This document shows positions 46,719 to 59,797 of a stretch of 64,000 bases of DNA, piece after piece; the stretch's first letter is position 1, and each line of letters starts with the position of its first letter. The notes beneath the pieces are model-generated. The model worked only from the letters and a program-made list of their open reading frames with translations. It was not told the DNA's origin and ran no database searches. Source of the stretch: Aphelocoma coerulescens (lineage: Eukaryota; Chordata; Aves; Passeriformes; Corvidae); contig NC_091013.1 of the NCBI RefSeq assembly GCF_041296385.1, positions 8,570,001 to 8,634,000 on the forward strand, read 5' to 3'. The translations under genes were made by a program, and so were the position numbers.

Positions 46719-49700
46719 CTGCGCTGATTTGCAGTGTACGAGTGATAGCACTGAGCTCTGCTTTCCCCACGAGTCGTGTTCACCGCCGTTTTCTCTGCCA
46801 GAACTTTGAAGTGGCACTAGGTCATACTTTCTCAGAATCTCCCTTCAAGGCTTTTATCGGGAATATTAGAAGGCAAATTATCCATTAGTTTAGCAGCATA
46901 AAAAATACATTAAGGTGGACAAAGCGATGAGTTACCAGTCCTGTGTCCTGACACACATCCTTTCACATTCTCAAGTGCTCTTTGGGGTAAGGTCAGTTTA
47001 CAGAAGCTGAAGATATGGGCTTATACTGCAAAAAATGATTGTTGTAAAATGATTTTCCAAAATGTGTCTTTTTAATACTCCACTAAACCATGTCTCTAAG
47101 GTGCCACATCTTGGTATCTTCTAAATAGGGATACTGACTCAACCAATTCTCTGGGCAGCCTGTTCCAAGGCTTTTGATAGCCCTTTCAGTGAAGAAATTT
47201 TTCCTAATAGCTATTTTAAGCCTCCCCTGGCCCAGCCTGACGCTGTTTCCTCTCTCTCATCCTATTGGTTATTACCTGGGAGAACAGACCAACCCCACCT
47301 GGATACAGTGTCCTCTCAGAGACTTAGAGAGTGATGAGCCTCCTTTTCTCCAGGCTTAATAACCCCAGCTCCCTCAGCAACTCCTTATAGGACTTGTGTT
47401 CCAGAACTTGTCCTGCTTCCAGGCAGTAAACTGAAAAGTTTCAGGTTGGTTTAATGAACTATACTGTTGTTATGTATAGCTTACTTTAAATTGATCAAAC
47501 TCAAATAATTAAATAATTCTTATGTGAGTCCTGGGAAAGCATGTGTGCATAGCTGTTCTGCCTCGTACGAGTCACATTCCTTCTTTTTCTCAGTTATAAA
47601 GGATTTATAGCACAATAGCATGTGAAGTGGTGTTCATGTACACACCCGTGTATGCATGCCTGGCTTGGCACTATGTTCTTGTGCCCTGATCTTGCCATCA
47701 GACCTGCACAAGTGAACCTATGCAGTGGGGACAGAATTCTATTTTGTGAATGAAGAAATCTTTTTTCCTGACATAAACAGAATCATATAAGTCCATAGGT
47801 TAGTCTTAAAATGAAGGTGTTATTTCGTGCATTTTTGCTTGACATCTGCCAGAACAAAGTCCACAACTGTTTTTTTGCAGGAATGTGCTATACTCTGAAC
47901 TGTGGTATTTTTAGTGCTTCTGACACAGAACAATGCTTTGTCCTTACATGGCTTGGTAGCCAATTTTGAATGCATGTGAAGCAGAAACACTTTGATTTGT
48001 GGCTGAGAAAATGGAGATGAAATGGCCACACTTCTCCCGTGGCTCCCCAAGCCAAGCCCGTTGTGGTTATTAATGAAACATTGCTTGTTAGGAAAGAGAC
48101 CTGACCCGCTTCTCATTTTGAGCTAGAAATGAGCTGTAAAGGGAGATGTTGAGCTCCATTAAGAGAGCCTTGTTTTAGGGCAAAAGTAGGGAATAACTAT
48201 TTAAGGCCAGTTTTTCTTAGAAACCTTTCAAAAGCACTTAATTGTTTTCTGTGTAAGGAAAGGCAAATACGTAAGAGCTCACATAGTTCTAAAATTTACT
48301 TATTTTAGATGCTAAAGTCACTGCACACTAAACTTTGGACAGTTATTAGTGATAACACTGAGGTAACAGTTTTATAACTCTCGAAGTGAGTAATTAGCTA
48401 AGAGTATCCCAATCTCTGGCTAATACTGATACTTAGATACTTACTTAGATACTTTGATACTTAGAGAGGTATTCATTTACATATCAAGGTCTTCCTGATG
48501 CCCTTGGGGTTCACAGCTTGCTCTTTTTGCTATGCAGTCAGACTTCAAGTGCAAGAAAGTTTGAAGTTTGTTTTTATGTTCAGAAGTCTCTCAGATATCA
48601 GTGTTTAGGCATCAAAACTGAACCTCAGCAATAAATATAACAAATCCAGATAAATGATTCTGATTAATAAAAAGACTTTGTTGTATATAAATCCCACCAT
48701 TTCAGAGGAGAAGTTGTTTGGAAATTCGCTTCTTCAGGTCCCAGCTCAAACTGGTGGAGGGATTCCCAGTGATCCAGTGCTGGGGCTGGTGCTGTGGAAG
48801 GTACTGTGGAGCAGCTGGAGATACTTGGGCTGGGTTTTCTTGAGTCTGGTAGAGTAAGAAATCAAGTTTCACCATTTTCTGGGCAGATTATTATGGGGTT
48901 TTTTAATAAGAAATCGAGTCTGTTGACAGATGTTGACAGAAACTCTTGGGTTTAATTTCTGCTGAACAGTTGTATGCTTTGCACATGGAATCAGTAGTTT
49001 ATTGAGGTGCTGAATTACGTAATTTTACCTAACTTTAAGTAGCAGCTTGTACAGACCATGGTCCCAAATGTCAACAAATGTCAATGAAATAACCCCAAAT
49101 GCTGCAACTTGAGATCCCATGTGAGAAGCTCCTGTAGTCCCTGAGTATGCCTATCGCATGCAAGGTTTTTAAAAGGATGTTTCAAGGGGGAATTCGTATG
49201 AGCCCTTCTTTGTAGAAAAAGTTTATCTAGAATTTAGACTAGACTTCATGCTCTGAAGTTGCTAATTTTAACTAAATGTTGTTTAGGGATATTTTGAAGG
49301 CTTTCTTGCCAACTGCTCTGTTTTATTGATGGATTATTTGAGTAGCAGTGCTCCAAATGGTTTCTGGTTTTTAGAAGTACGTTTTACCTTTATTTTAAGT
49401 TTTTAGCCATGGCTCAGGGGTTTAAAAGTATAGAGCTTTACTGTCTCTTTATTTGAACAATGCCAGAAGAATGCTTGAAGCCAAACTGTGTTTTTGATTT
49501 GAACTTGTGTTTGCAGGTAATGCACCTTGATGTCTTGTTCTTGGTGTGAGGATGTTACAGGTCGTTAAGGAGGGTTGTACTTGAGTTATTTACATTTTAC
49601 TTTTGCTACTTGGCCTGATGGCTGTTAACAGCCACTGACACTGTGGAACCACTTTATAGTGAAACCTCTGATGTGCCCCTTCACCTGTACCTGCTCTGCT

Positions 49701-50027
49701 CTCTGCTCAGTAGATCAACTACATTGTAGGTGGGCTCTCCATAACAGAGGAGCTGTGACTTGGCATGTGCATCTTAACATTGCACAACACTGCTCTAGGA
49801 GCACTGAGAGAAATTTACTATTTCACTTGATTGTCAAATCAATTTGTCCCTTCCAAATTCACTATAAAGTGGGTCTGCTATGACTGAGCTTCAGAGAAGC
49901 CCATGCTGATGACATTGCATAGATTATTGCATCCTAATCTTGCATGTCTTTTCTCAAAGCTTTCTTTTATTTTTAATTTATATTTCCTTTCTTGCTGCAG
50001 TGTTTTTTCTCTTATTTTGTATTGTAG
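46719..50027 (+). other. SRPX: SRPX intron 1, right part
   Basis: AT-rich intron between the second exon 1 copy and exon 2. It contains an antisense CR1 fragment (47105-47425) and a short GATACTTA-type tandem repeat near 48427-48473. Nothing else is recognised. Confidence 0.7.
47105..47425 (-). mobile_element. CR1 LINE fragment, antisense
   Basis: Reverse-complement CR1 landmarks: GATACTGACTCAACCAATTC, GGGCAGCCTGTTCCAAGGC, TCAGTGAAGAAATTTTTCCT, TTACCTGGGAGAACAGACC, CCTCCTTTTCTCCAGGCTTA and CTCAGCAACTCCTTATAGGA. About 320 bp, diverged and non-coding. Confidence 0.92.
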
Positions 50028-50087
50028 GATCGGGATATTCACCCCTTGAAGATGATGAGGATGTTTATGCACGCAATAGATACAAAG
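50028..50087 (+). CDS. SRPX: SRPX exon 2 (N-terminal linker)
   Basis: A 60-nt exon between a TTGTAG acceptor and a GTGAAT donor, phase 1 in and phase 1 out. With the split Gly codon from exon 1 it encodes GSGYSPLEDDEDVYARNRYK. The SPLEDDE core and the closing RYK match the human SRPX segment between signal peptide and first sushi domain. Residues about 24-43 of the precursor; acidic and without cysteine. Both exon 1 copies join to it in frame. Confidence 0.93.
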
Positions 50088-53000
50088 GTGAATGCTTTGC
50101 TTATGTGCTAAAGAGGATCAACTGCTTGCTGACAGAAAGCTTCATTCTTTTTTCTTTTTATGGATTATAAAATCTTGGTGATCCAGCTCCATGGTTTTTC
50201 TCATGGCTATTTAGATCAAGATTTAATTTCTGCTGTTTTTAACAATGGAAATTAGACCAAGTGCTGATCACAACTCTTTCATGCACCTGAGTAAGTAACT
50301 TTTGCACTGCCTTTGCTTCTGGGAGATCAGGTTGTTGAATTGTGAAAATCAGAAAGAGCTTCTCTTTCATCTCCATACATGCTAACAAAACCATCAATGA
50401 TAAGCTGACTCAAAACCTGGGCTTACTGATGGTAATGTATTGAAGTACATGCAAGAGAACTTGATTTTCATTACTTTTTTCTTTCCATAAAGTTGATTGT
50501 GTTTCAGGTTAACCTGCTACCTGAAGTGCCAAGTGAAATGTGTTTAATGAATGAATGTGTACATTTCAAAACCAAATTACGTAGCTGGATGAGTGAATGG
50601 ACTGGCATGTCTGTAATGTAAATTCAGGTTTTCTTCCCTATTCTGGAAGACTTCACTATTCAGCAAGTGAGAAGTGTTTTGCCACTACCAGTAAATCTTC
50701 CATTTGCTATGTCCATTTTCAAAAAAGTCTGCTTCTGTTTCAATATTGCTCTCCTCTGCCACAAATCCTCAGAAACCTGGACATTAAAGAGACCTGGCAT
50801 TTCATTTGTCATTTCATTAAATGGTAACTGTGTTTCTTTTTAGTAAATTAGTCTATGGACATGCTAGAGTTGCCTTCATTTTGATTACTTGAAAATACTG
50901 GCCATTGGTGTCTTGTTGTACATTATTGATTCTCTGCAAAGAATCAGTGGGCCATATGAGGTAAGTCATAAAATAATTCAGACATTTATGAACAGCCAAA
51001 GGGAAAGCACAGCTTTTATGGCTATGTTGCTGTTTTCATAAATGTCTCATCTTCATCCCAGTAAAATACTCCAGTATAAAATTTTGCTTTCAATCACGTG
51101 CACAAATAGTTCTCTAAAGCTTTATTTAGGTTAACTCATTTTTCTTTGCCTTTTAACATGTGACCCTCTGCAGACACATAGAAAAAGCATTCAGAGATCA
51201 TGAAGATAAATCAATGCCAATTCATGCCAGGGCAGGCAAGCAGTTAAAATATGGGTTCTATATAAATTCCTTTTGTATGGTGATCCAAAATGGATTATAC
51301 TCATGTCAGCCAAAATGTCATCAGGGTAAGTGAAACATAATGACTTGTTCACACAGATATTAAAAACTGCCTCAACTTTGGAAGCACTACTGCCAAATGC
51401 TGAAGAACAGACAATGTGAATCTAAGAGTATAAAGCATTGGAACAGAAAAGGCTGACTCTTCATTAGCATACTTCTTTATGTTGGTTTTGGGGGAAAGGG
51501 GATGAAAAAGACAAAGCAAGGAAAAATGGGCTGTGTCGCAATCTTCAGAGCTTCTTCTCAGATGTGCAGTCCAGCATTTTGGGTGTGGCCCATTGCTTAG
51601 CAAATAAAATTTGCCAGTAACAGGACTTAAATGGATTTTTGTAATTGATGTTCACATTATGTAAGCAGCATTGGTTTTTTTCTTTGCACACATGTGCAAG
51701 CGAGCACACAGATTCATCCCCTATGACATCTGCAAACAAAGCATTGCAGTTTACTGGGAGGGGTGAAAATCGACCTCCTACTAAACCCTTCTGTCTTCAT
51801 CTGGATGTTTTCCCACTTGCTTAGCTTTCCAGATAAACATTGCCAAGATTTTCTGTGCCTACAGCATTTTTAAGGAGTTTTTCCCTGCCTCCCTGGTGAA
51901 CTTTCAGCTCTGTTGGCTGGTGTAGCAGCAAGCAGCAGTACAGCTGGTCACTTTACGTGCTGCTTGTGAAGGAAGGGCTCAGCTGAGGCTGGTGTTTAAA
52001 CAGGACCTAGGGGCTGGGGGAGATGATGCTCTAGAAAGTGCTTTCCTTCCTGCCACTTGGCATCTCTGATCATATTTCCTGAATACAGCATTTCCTGTGT
52101 TCATCACAGCTCCATTGACACTGCTCTGGTGATCCTCATCCCTAGTGTGTTCTCTCAGATACTGTAATGACCAAGCAGGAGCCTCAGCTCTAAAGGCAAC
52201 ATTGGGGCTTCAGCCATGTCTGTTTGCTGCCTGTTTTCCCGTGGTTTCAAACACAGGATTGAGTCTCTTGAATGTTCTACTCACAAGTGGTAATTCAGGC
52301 TATTACACTGCTGAGGGTCTTTCCAGTTCTTTTAAGTTTGCGCTGAGGTGCAAACTTTCTGTTAAACAAGAAAAACAGTATATAGGTCTGGGTACCTAAA
52401 ACTTAAATTTCATTTGGGTGAATAGAGCCTGGTATGGATGGTGAAGTTGCAAAAAAGGTGTCTAGAAAACCTCTAGGTTTTATAATCCTCAAAGTCTTAG
52501 GAACATGGCTGATCGAGCCTTGAGGCAGGGAACAGCTTGTGTAACCCCTTGAGGCCTCACACAAACCTAATATTCCTCAAGTGCTCCGTGTAGCTGCTTT
52601 GCCTTTGAAAACCAGTATGTGCCTTCACTTAAAAATAAACAAACTTTGATCTAAAACTTTTTTGTATAGTTTGATGTGCTTTTCAAGTTAGCTGGGTTTT
52701 TTTCCAGTAGTATCAGTTGGTTTAAACCCTGATATTTGTAATTAGCTTGTAAACCCTGCTTCACCCATTTTCTTCTAATCATGATTAGTTCTAGAGTAAG
52801 CATATAAATCAAACAGATGTTCTTCCTAAGCTCTTGAAGTTATCTGCATCCAAGAGCATATTTGCTTTTGTTTTTCTTTCTGGCAGAATCATTTGGTCCA
52901 GTAAGATGCATTTTTCCCCTGCTTTGTTTCTCTCTGTAAACCACTGTAGCTGCATTGACACTACAGGAAAGGCTTTTTCTTTTTCAGTATTGTGCTTGTG

Positions 53001-55663
53001 CATTAATCTGCATTTCTTAGCTGTTAGCCACTTTTTTTTTTTAAATATATGGGCAGCTATTATCTTCAGTGTGATTGTAAAACCACAAAAATTTGCACAA
53101 AAGCTCAGGCAATTTGCAATACCTGAAACAGCTTCTTTGCCCTCTATTTTATTATTAGCCTCTTTATCATGTTGCAAAGCATGTTTGTCTTAACACCCTT
53201 TACAAAGGAAGTCAGCGATGTGCATTTGGAGTTTATACATGTGGAAAAGCCGAGGCATAAATATCTTGAGCTGATTTGCCAAAGGATTGTGTAACTGGCT
53301 GGGGTGAAAACTCAGCCCAAATGAGTTTTCATCCCCCCAGTCCTGCCCTTTCAGTCAGTGTTGTCTTAGTAACTTCAAGTTTGAGCCCTTCTGCAGGAAA
53401 ACCAAGGCCTCATTCTTAGTTAAGGAGGTCTTATAAGCTTGGGCATGTAAATAAATTGAAGTTTAAGATCTCAGGGCATGGGGAAGAGAAAGTGGGACAG
53501 AAAAGCTGGAAAGTTTGGGCATGAAACCACTGAAGAGTAGATTATGGGAAAGCTCAAGAGTAGGAGGATTCCTCCAGGAGGTGAATGAGGCAGAGGCTGG
53601 GAATCAAGATGTGTGGCTTCCCCCAGAGAGTGGTTGGAGATGGTGCCTGAGACTGCACCAGCAGCCCTGGGCTAGCAGTTAAGGAGGCAGAGCTGGCTGC
53701 TGGCATCACTCATCAATTCCTCAGTAGCTGGTTGACTTCTGTTCCCATTAGCTCACACTCCTCATCTGTTGTCTGAGTTTTAATTTGGTGCACAGCAAGC
53801 ATGAAAAATGGGAGCCACTGTGGTACAGCCCCTCAACAAAATGGCCCAAGTCAGTGGATGTGGAGATTTTTCAAATGTCTTTTGAGAGCTGTGGGATCGA
53901 GATTAGGGTGAAGGACAGGAAATAGTTCTAAAAAAATCAAACCCCAAACCAAAACCCACTTTCCACCAAAACACTTTGCATGATTGTAAGGTAAATAGCA
54001 GAGGATGTATTTGACATTCAGAAAACAGGCTTTTAGGTGGGAAGAAACAGAGCTGGGATGATTGTATGGCTGAGCCAAAAAGCTGAACTGTACTCTACCC
54101 TTAACCTGAGGGGTGCTGTTAGACTGGTCTGCTTGTGTCCTGTGCCTCAGCTACTGTGTATTTGCTGACACTGGGAATAATGTCACTTACACATCTTTGT
54201 AAAGGGTTTTCACTTGTAGTGGTGGAAGACAAAAATAAGCATATCACAGTACTACTGCTTCAGAAATGGACTAGTCTAGAGGAAACGTGCCCTTGGTCTA
54301 GGCAAAAGATTGATAATTAGTCTGATTTTAATTTGCAGATGCTATTGTGTTGACTCAGGAACAGCACTGCAAAATACAGATGTAAAGTGTAGTTTCCATT
54401 GGAAAAGTGTAAATATGTCCTAGAGACACAGTACACTGTATATAAATATCCCATGTATGAGAAATGCTGTATTGACTTTTGTTTATTTATGTGTGGAGCT
54501 GATCCAGCTAGTATGGGAAAATGTACTTAATAACTATGGGCATTAAGAGCTAGAAGTGAACATCTGCCAAAGATGATCTAGAATTTTTTTTTATTGTTGT
54601 TTGTGACTTTGTGAGTATGAAGGCTAAAACTCGTGTTTTGTTTGTTTAGGGGTTTTTTTCCGTCCTTCTTGCAAAATTAAAAAGTTTTTTCATGCCCCTC
54701 TCTTGTGTAACACACTGTCACACAGGATTTCAGGACTTGTCATCTTTCTCTTTTTGCTTTGCAGTCCTTCCCTTTTCCCCTCTCTCTTCTCCTAATATGT
54801 TCTTTTCAAATCTTGGAGCTGAGAAAGCAGCAGGCTTAGTCACTCCTTGTGTAGGAAACTCCTACTGAGAAGCTGCCCATTTTCTTGGTGTGCACCCTAT
54901 TGTCAAAGCTGAACAAAGTATGTGAAACTTTGGCTGGGAACAGAACTCTCTACTTGATACTGTGCCCATCAGTGGTGGTAAATTCTCACAAGGTGGGGGT
55001 ACCCATATCCTGAATATTTTACAGTGTAGCCCTGACCAGTTAATAAAGGTTCAGTTTGAGCAGGTTCAACTTGACATACTGGCAATATGATTTGTGTAAA
55101 GTGATACCTTATAACTGTGGGAGAGCTTGAACCATCACTGAGTTTTGCAAGGCACAGATTATTATGGAATAATATAATTATTATGGAAGGAGAAATTAAT
55201 TTTTTTTTAATGGGCACTAAGAGAGCTTCATGGGGAAAGCTGACAACTGCAGGCAGACCAAGGTGTTCCTAATGCAAACTTCTCTTACCAAAGAGCAATT
55301 CGATGGGTCTGCTTAAAAACGAGGGAAAAACGGCCCAGTTGTCATCAAACTGCCCACATGGTGGCACACTTATTCCATGGACAAAAAGCATAGTAAAAAC
55401 CCACCTGCCCTCCCACCCCCTTCAATCTAATGGCTACAATCTTTAATGCTTGTCATAAAAAACCAGAGCTGCCAGTCTTTTAAGGGCTGACCTCCTCGTG
55501 TGTAAGTGCACCTCTGCGGTGTTCTCCACTTTCAGGATTGGCAGCTTTTTAAATAAGAGGTTTATTTCCTTTTCTTGATTAAGCAAAGTGGTTTTATATT
55601 TGTGTATCAACTTTAACGTTTTTCTAATTGCTGTGTGTGGGGTTTTTTTCTTCTCTGTGCCAG
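50088..55663 (+). other. SRPX: SRPX intron 2
   Basis: A 5.6-kb AT-rich intron. Open frames such as 52809-53193 (both strands) show no recognisable domain. I see no mobile element or RNA gene in it. Confidence 0.7.
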
Positions 55664-55855
55664 AAACACCGTGGTGCTCCCCCATTAAAGTGAAACATGG
55701 TTATGCAAACTGCAGGACACCTCAAGGGGAATATTACAAGAATGTGTTGGGCACAAGATGTGATATTCGCTGTCAAAAAGGCTATGAACTGCATGGCCCT
55801 CACCAGCTAATTTGTCAGTCAAGCAAACGTTGGTCTGGGAAGGTGCTGTGCAAAC
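55664..55855 (+). CDS. SRPX: SRPX exon 3 (sushi domain 1)
   Basis: A 192-nt exon, acceptor GTGCCAG, donor GTAAGT at 55856, phase 1 in and out. It encodes residues about 44-107: ETPWCSPIKVKHGYANC, then a GTRCDIRCQKGYEL core, SSKRWSG and LCK. Six cysteines and the conserved Gly-Tyr and Trp positions mark a sushi (CCP/SCR) module, a disulphide-bonded beta-sandwich found in complement regulators and adhesion proteins. The RCDIRCQKGYELHG stretch is unchanged from human SRPX as I know it. One exon equals one domain, as usual for sushi modules. Confidence 0.96.
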
Positions 55856-56461
55856 GTAAGTGGCTACAAAATCTCTGTGTGTGTGACTTGTGCTCCAGGT
55901 TCAGCAGACAGTAAATTCTTGTTTGCCTTTGAAACTGATCTTTGGATTGTTATTGTTGTTTTAAAGGTTGACAGTATGCTTGGATATGTAGATTAGTTTG
56001 TTGAGGATCTCACAGGGGTGCATGTCATGATATGCATCTGAGTGGTACAAACACTCTTGGCAGAGAGGGAGTATTCTATGAATGTGGGATTTTGATTTGT
56101 GGGAATAGTTTCATGACAGAGCCATAAAGCTGTTTTAAAATATCGCCCATCTTAGACTTCCTAAGTTGACACAATTTGTATCAGGTGTCTAAATGGGCTC
56201 TTGGAGTAAAACATTTTCTGAGAAGAGAGGAATCCCTTGTCATCCCTCTTCTCATATAAATATTGTATCAGGCCACTAATGCTTATGTAGAGTTAAATTT
56301 GAAGTGCAGCTAATAAGAACAGTGTGGAAAAACCTCACGTGGAACAAGACTTTCTCCCACTTGTTTGCCAGCTGTGTCTTTATTTCTGTGTAATACCCCA
56401 CATTTACATTACTCTAAAGGGAGGTTAACAGGTTTCCAGAAGTCTGTCTTTGCTTTTCCAG
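55856..56461 (+). other. SRPX: SRPX intron 3
   Basis: A 606-bp intron with a TTGCTTTTCCAG-type acceptor. Nothing else is noted. Confidence 0.85.
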
Positions 56462-56638
56462 AAAAGCGTTGCCCTACCCTGTCCATGCCGACCAATGGGG
56501 GCTTCAAGTGTTTGGATGGTGCCTACTTTGGCTCGAGGTGTGAGTACTACTGCTCCCCAGGCTACCAGCTGAAGGGGGACCGCATCGTCACCTGCATGGA
56601 CAGCAAAGTCTGGAGTGGCCGGCCAGCGGCCTGCGTTG
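56462..56638 (+). CDS. SRPX: SRPX exon 4 (sushi domain 2)
   Basis: A 177-nt exon, acceptor TTCCAG, donor GTAAGT at 56639, phase 1 in and out. It encodes residues about 108-166, with landmarks KRCPTLSMPTNGGFKC, GSRCEYYCSPGYQLKG, TCMDSKVWSG and AACV. There are six cysteines in sushi spacing, plus the Trp before SGRPA. It closely follows human SRPX. The G+C content is clearly higher than in the adjacent introns. Confidence 0.96.
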
Positions 56639-59600
56639 GTAAGTGGGGTGTTGGGTCTGCATCCCAGGAAGTCTGCATCCAGAGGTACCTGCCAGTGCTC
56701 AAGTTCTGCGTACATAAATCCCAAAAAGCCTTTTTTATCCAGTTTATAAGGTGAAAAAGCAACTGTCCCTCTTAAGGAAGCAGAGAACAAGGGTGCAGTG
56801 TTCTGTCACTCAGTACTTTCAGTCCAAAGTGAGTATCTTTCTTACACAGGAGCTCCAGGCATTACCACTTTATTAAAGGTGAGTCTGGTATAAATGGCCA
56901 GCACTTTACAAAGCTTGTAACAGCCTTTGCTGACTCCTGAGTAACTCCTTGGTAGTCTGTGCTGCTCTTCCAGCATGTTCTGTGTGCTGGAGTCTGTCAT
57001 ACTCTCTTCTGCTTAGTGATTAAAAACAGGTTTAAAAGTAAACCTGTTGTCTGAACTGTTTTTCTTCCTTGGGATTGTGGTCTTCAAATGTATCCAGAGA
57101 ATGCGAATGGATTGTAGTTACCAGTATGGCTGCAGTAAGCTAATTTAAATTTCATCCTAGTTCACTCTAGTTATGCCAGCAATTTTCATTACATAGTCAG
57201 TGGTCTCCTGGGAGCCTCACTGGAAGAAGTGTTTCTATATACATAAAACCAAAAGAGAGATAAACAAATACTGAGATTTAATTTTCCTGACTACTAATGG
57301 AATTTCAGCACATAGTGAAGTCTCAGCCTGCTGCCCTTGATTCTGGGAAGCCTCTGATAAAAGCTTCAGCAGCCACCCACAAAGGAAAGTATTTTTTGGC
57401 CATCTGAAATGGCTACCAGTAATTTAAAGCATGTGGGTGGTAGAATGTTTGTGCTTAGTGTTTTGTGTGTATGATAACTTGGTTTTCCTCAGAATGCCTG
57501 TGGCTCAGTCTAGGTTGGCAAGTGGCTTTGGAGCCTCTCCACAGTGGCCTGATGTTCGTAAAATGGTCTTCAGGTTTCCTGTTATTTGGTGTTGTACAAA
57601 TGTAGAAATGAGCTGCTTAGGTCTAGACTGTTTGTGGTGTCGCTCGTTTTTATATGCAAAAACAAGCTTTGTTCTTCTCAGTGGTGTGAGCAGAGGAAGA
57701 ACAACAAACCTTTTAAGTTGGGAAATGATAAAATACTGTCCTCTGTATTTCCTGGCACTTTCAGCAGCTTGTCTGTTTGCAGAGATGGTGTGCTTATTAC
57801 AGAGGATGCTGTCTTGCAGAGTAAAGTAAGCAAGTACCTTAAGCTGCAAAGAAAAGAGGCCAAGTTACCACTAACGCTTCTTTTTATGCCAAAAATGCAG
57901 AGTAATTGTGGCATAGGGTATCAAGTCCCAATTGGTGCCTAGGATTACAAGTCCTAAGTAACCCAGTAAAAGTAATACTAAGATTTAAGTTATGGTAATA
58001 CCACATAGTTCAGAGAAGGCTCCTTCAAACCTTGTGTGCACACAGTTCCTATATGCACATAGTGAGATCTGCTGTTAGCAGACTGTTCAATAAGGTATAT
58101 GTATTTTGACATCTTGATAGGTAGGATAGAGAGTTTTTTGTGACCAGACATCACAGACATAATTGTGACCAGACATAATTCTAACAGTATAATGAAGTTT
58201 GCAATTGAACACTTGTTCCTTAGTGTAATTCAGAAGTTACAGAACTGCAGCCTACACAGGGGCCAGGAGACGAGTGGCTGAACAGCTCACTTTCAGCTGA
58301 GAAGTGAAATTAAGGTGAAGGCAGCAATGAAATACAAAGGTAAAAAGGCTGTCTAATTTCTTCCTTTGGTATGCAAACAATTAGTTGCACTGTGCACAGT
58401 GTTACTTGTGATCAGGGCATGGGCTGGTAAACTTCATGTCGTGGAAGTGGCCTGGGTATTCCACAGCTTTGGGCATTGAGTAGGGCTAAAATTACTTCAG
58501 ACCTGAACTTAAAGTGCTCTTAAAAACAAGGGGCTTTCCTCTACCCCTTTACACTGCAGTTGCACTGCTTAGCATTTTTGCACTAAATTATGTGGGCTTT
58601 GCAGTGCAGCAGTGAAGATCCATGTAGGAAAGGCAAAAGGCCTTTCAGTAGTGAAGCAGGTATGCATTAAAAGTGGTAAAAAAGACACATTTTTAAAATT
58701 AGGTATATTCTAGCAGTCACTTACAGAAGTCCTTATAGTTAGTGCATATTCTGTCCTAACAAAGCAGACTGTCTCCTGTCCCCACCCTATAAAAGGAAGG
58801 ATATCCCTCATGTCCTGAAATAGTTTTGATGGAAAGAAAAATCAATGTACAGCTGGTTTTGGTTATCAGTTAGCTAAAAATGCCAATACTCACTTGAATA
58901 ATATTTCCATTATATCTGTAATGCACTGTAACATATATTAAAATAGATACTTTCCTGTAGAAGATTGAAAAATGTCACTGTCTTTTCTTCTGGAAAGATT
59001 GCCTTTGCTGATTGTATAACAGAGGTTGTGGTAAATGGCTGTCACCAAGCTAAGTCATCCTTTTGTCACATCTTGAGGCTGTATTGATAGGATGCTTGTC
59101 CTAGTAGTGCTGACTACTGATGTAAGATGTTATTATAAGAGTTACTAGGAAAAAATCAAATGCAGCATTGATTCTCCACAAAATGGTAATTGTGCCAGTC
59201 TTCTGTTGTTTCTCATTTTGCCATTATTGCAGGAAAAATAACCAGCATATTAAGAGTAACATGCAAAGTTACCATGCAGAGAGAGATTGATTTTCAGTGT
59301 GCTTTAAAAATGCTCGTAGTCACATTATCTACTGTACAGATGGACAAAGGAAAGAATGCAGAGAAACAGAACATCCTTGGGTAGGATCTTGGACATCCCT
59401 CCTTGGAGTTCAAAGCCATCCATTTGTCAACATTACTTTTTAGCTGAACTGTGTAAAGAAATTTACAGTAACTACTTTTAGTTGGGTTTTTTGCATTGTA
59501 AAGGGCTGATCATTGTCAGCTCATGTGCCTTCACTGGGATGAATCCAGTGCTGAGGAGGCCAGCTGGAGGTGGTCCTGGGTTACCCTGACAGCAGGCAAG

Positions 59601-59670
59601 GAGCTGTGAAGAAAATGCACAGCTCTAGCAGATGCTCCAGTGCCCTTTTCTGTGACATTTATTTCAACAG
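56639..59670 (+). other. SRPX: SRPX intron 4
   Basis: A 3.0-kb intron. Open frames near 57431-57942 on both strands have no supporting features. A short local duplication (GTGACCAGACAT, about 58139-58177) is present. No mobile element was recognised. Confidence 0.75.
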
Positions 59671-59797
59671 ATACTGAACCTCCAAGGATCCAGTGCCCGA
59701 GCGTGAAGGAGAAAACGGCGGAGCCCAACAAGCTGACAGCCAGAGTGTTCTGGGACACCCCGGAGGGACGGGACACTGCAGACGGGATTCTGACAGA
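59671..59797 (+). CDS. SRPX: SRPX exon 5 (HYR domain, first half)
   Basis: A 127-nt exon, acceptor TTCAACAG, donor GTAGGT at 59798, phase 1 in and phase 2 out. It encodes residues about 167-208: DTEPPRIQCPSVKEK, AEPNKLTARVFWDTPEGRD and TADGILT. The PPRI-CP opening and the W-x-TPEGRD motif are typical of a HYR (hyalin repeat) domain, an immunoglobulin-like fold found with sushi modules in extracellular proteins. The split Asp codon is completed by exon 6. Confidence 0.95.

Noticed and set aside
46025..46817. Minus-strand frames of 211-252 codons over the second CpG island
   Set aside because: Same shadow as over copy A, running into CR1 sequence.
52809..53193. Open frames of about 120 codons on both strands in SRPX intron 2
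   Set aside because: Mirror-image frames without domains. The SRPX exon phases leave no need for an exon here.
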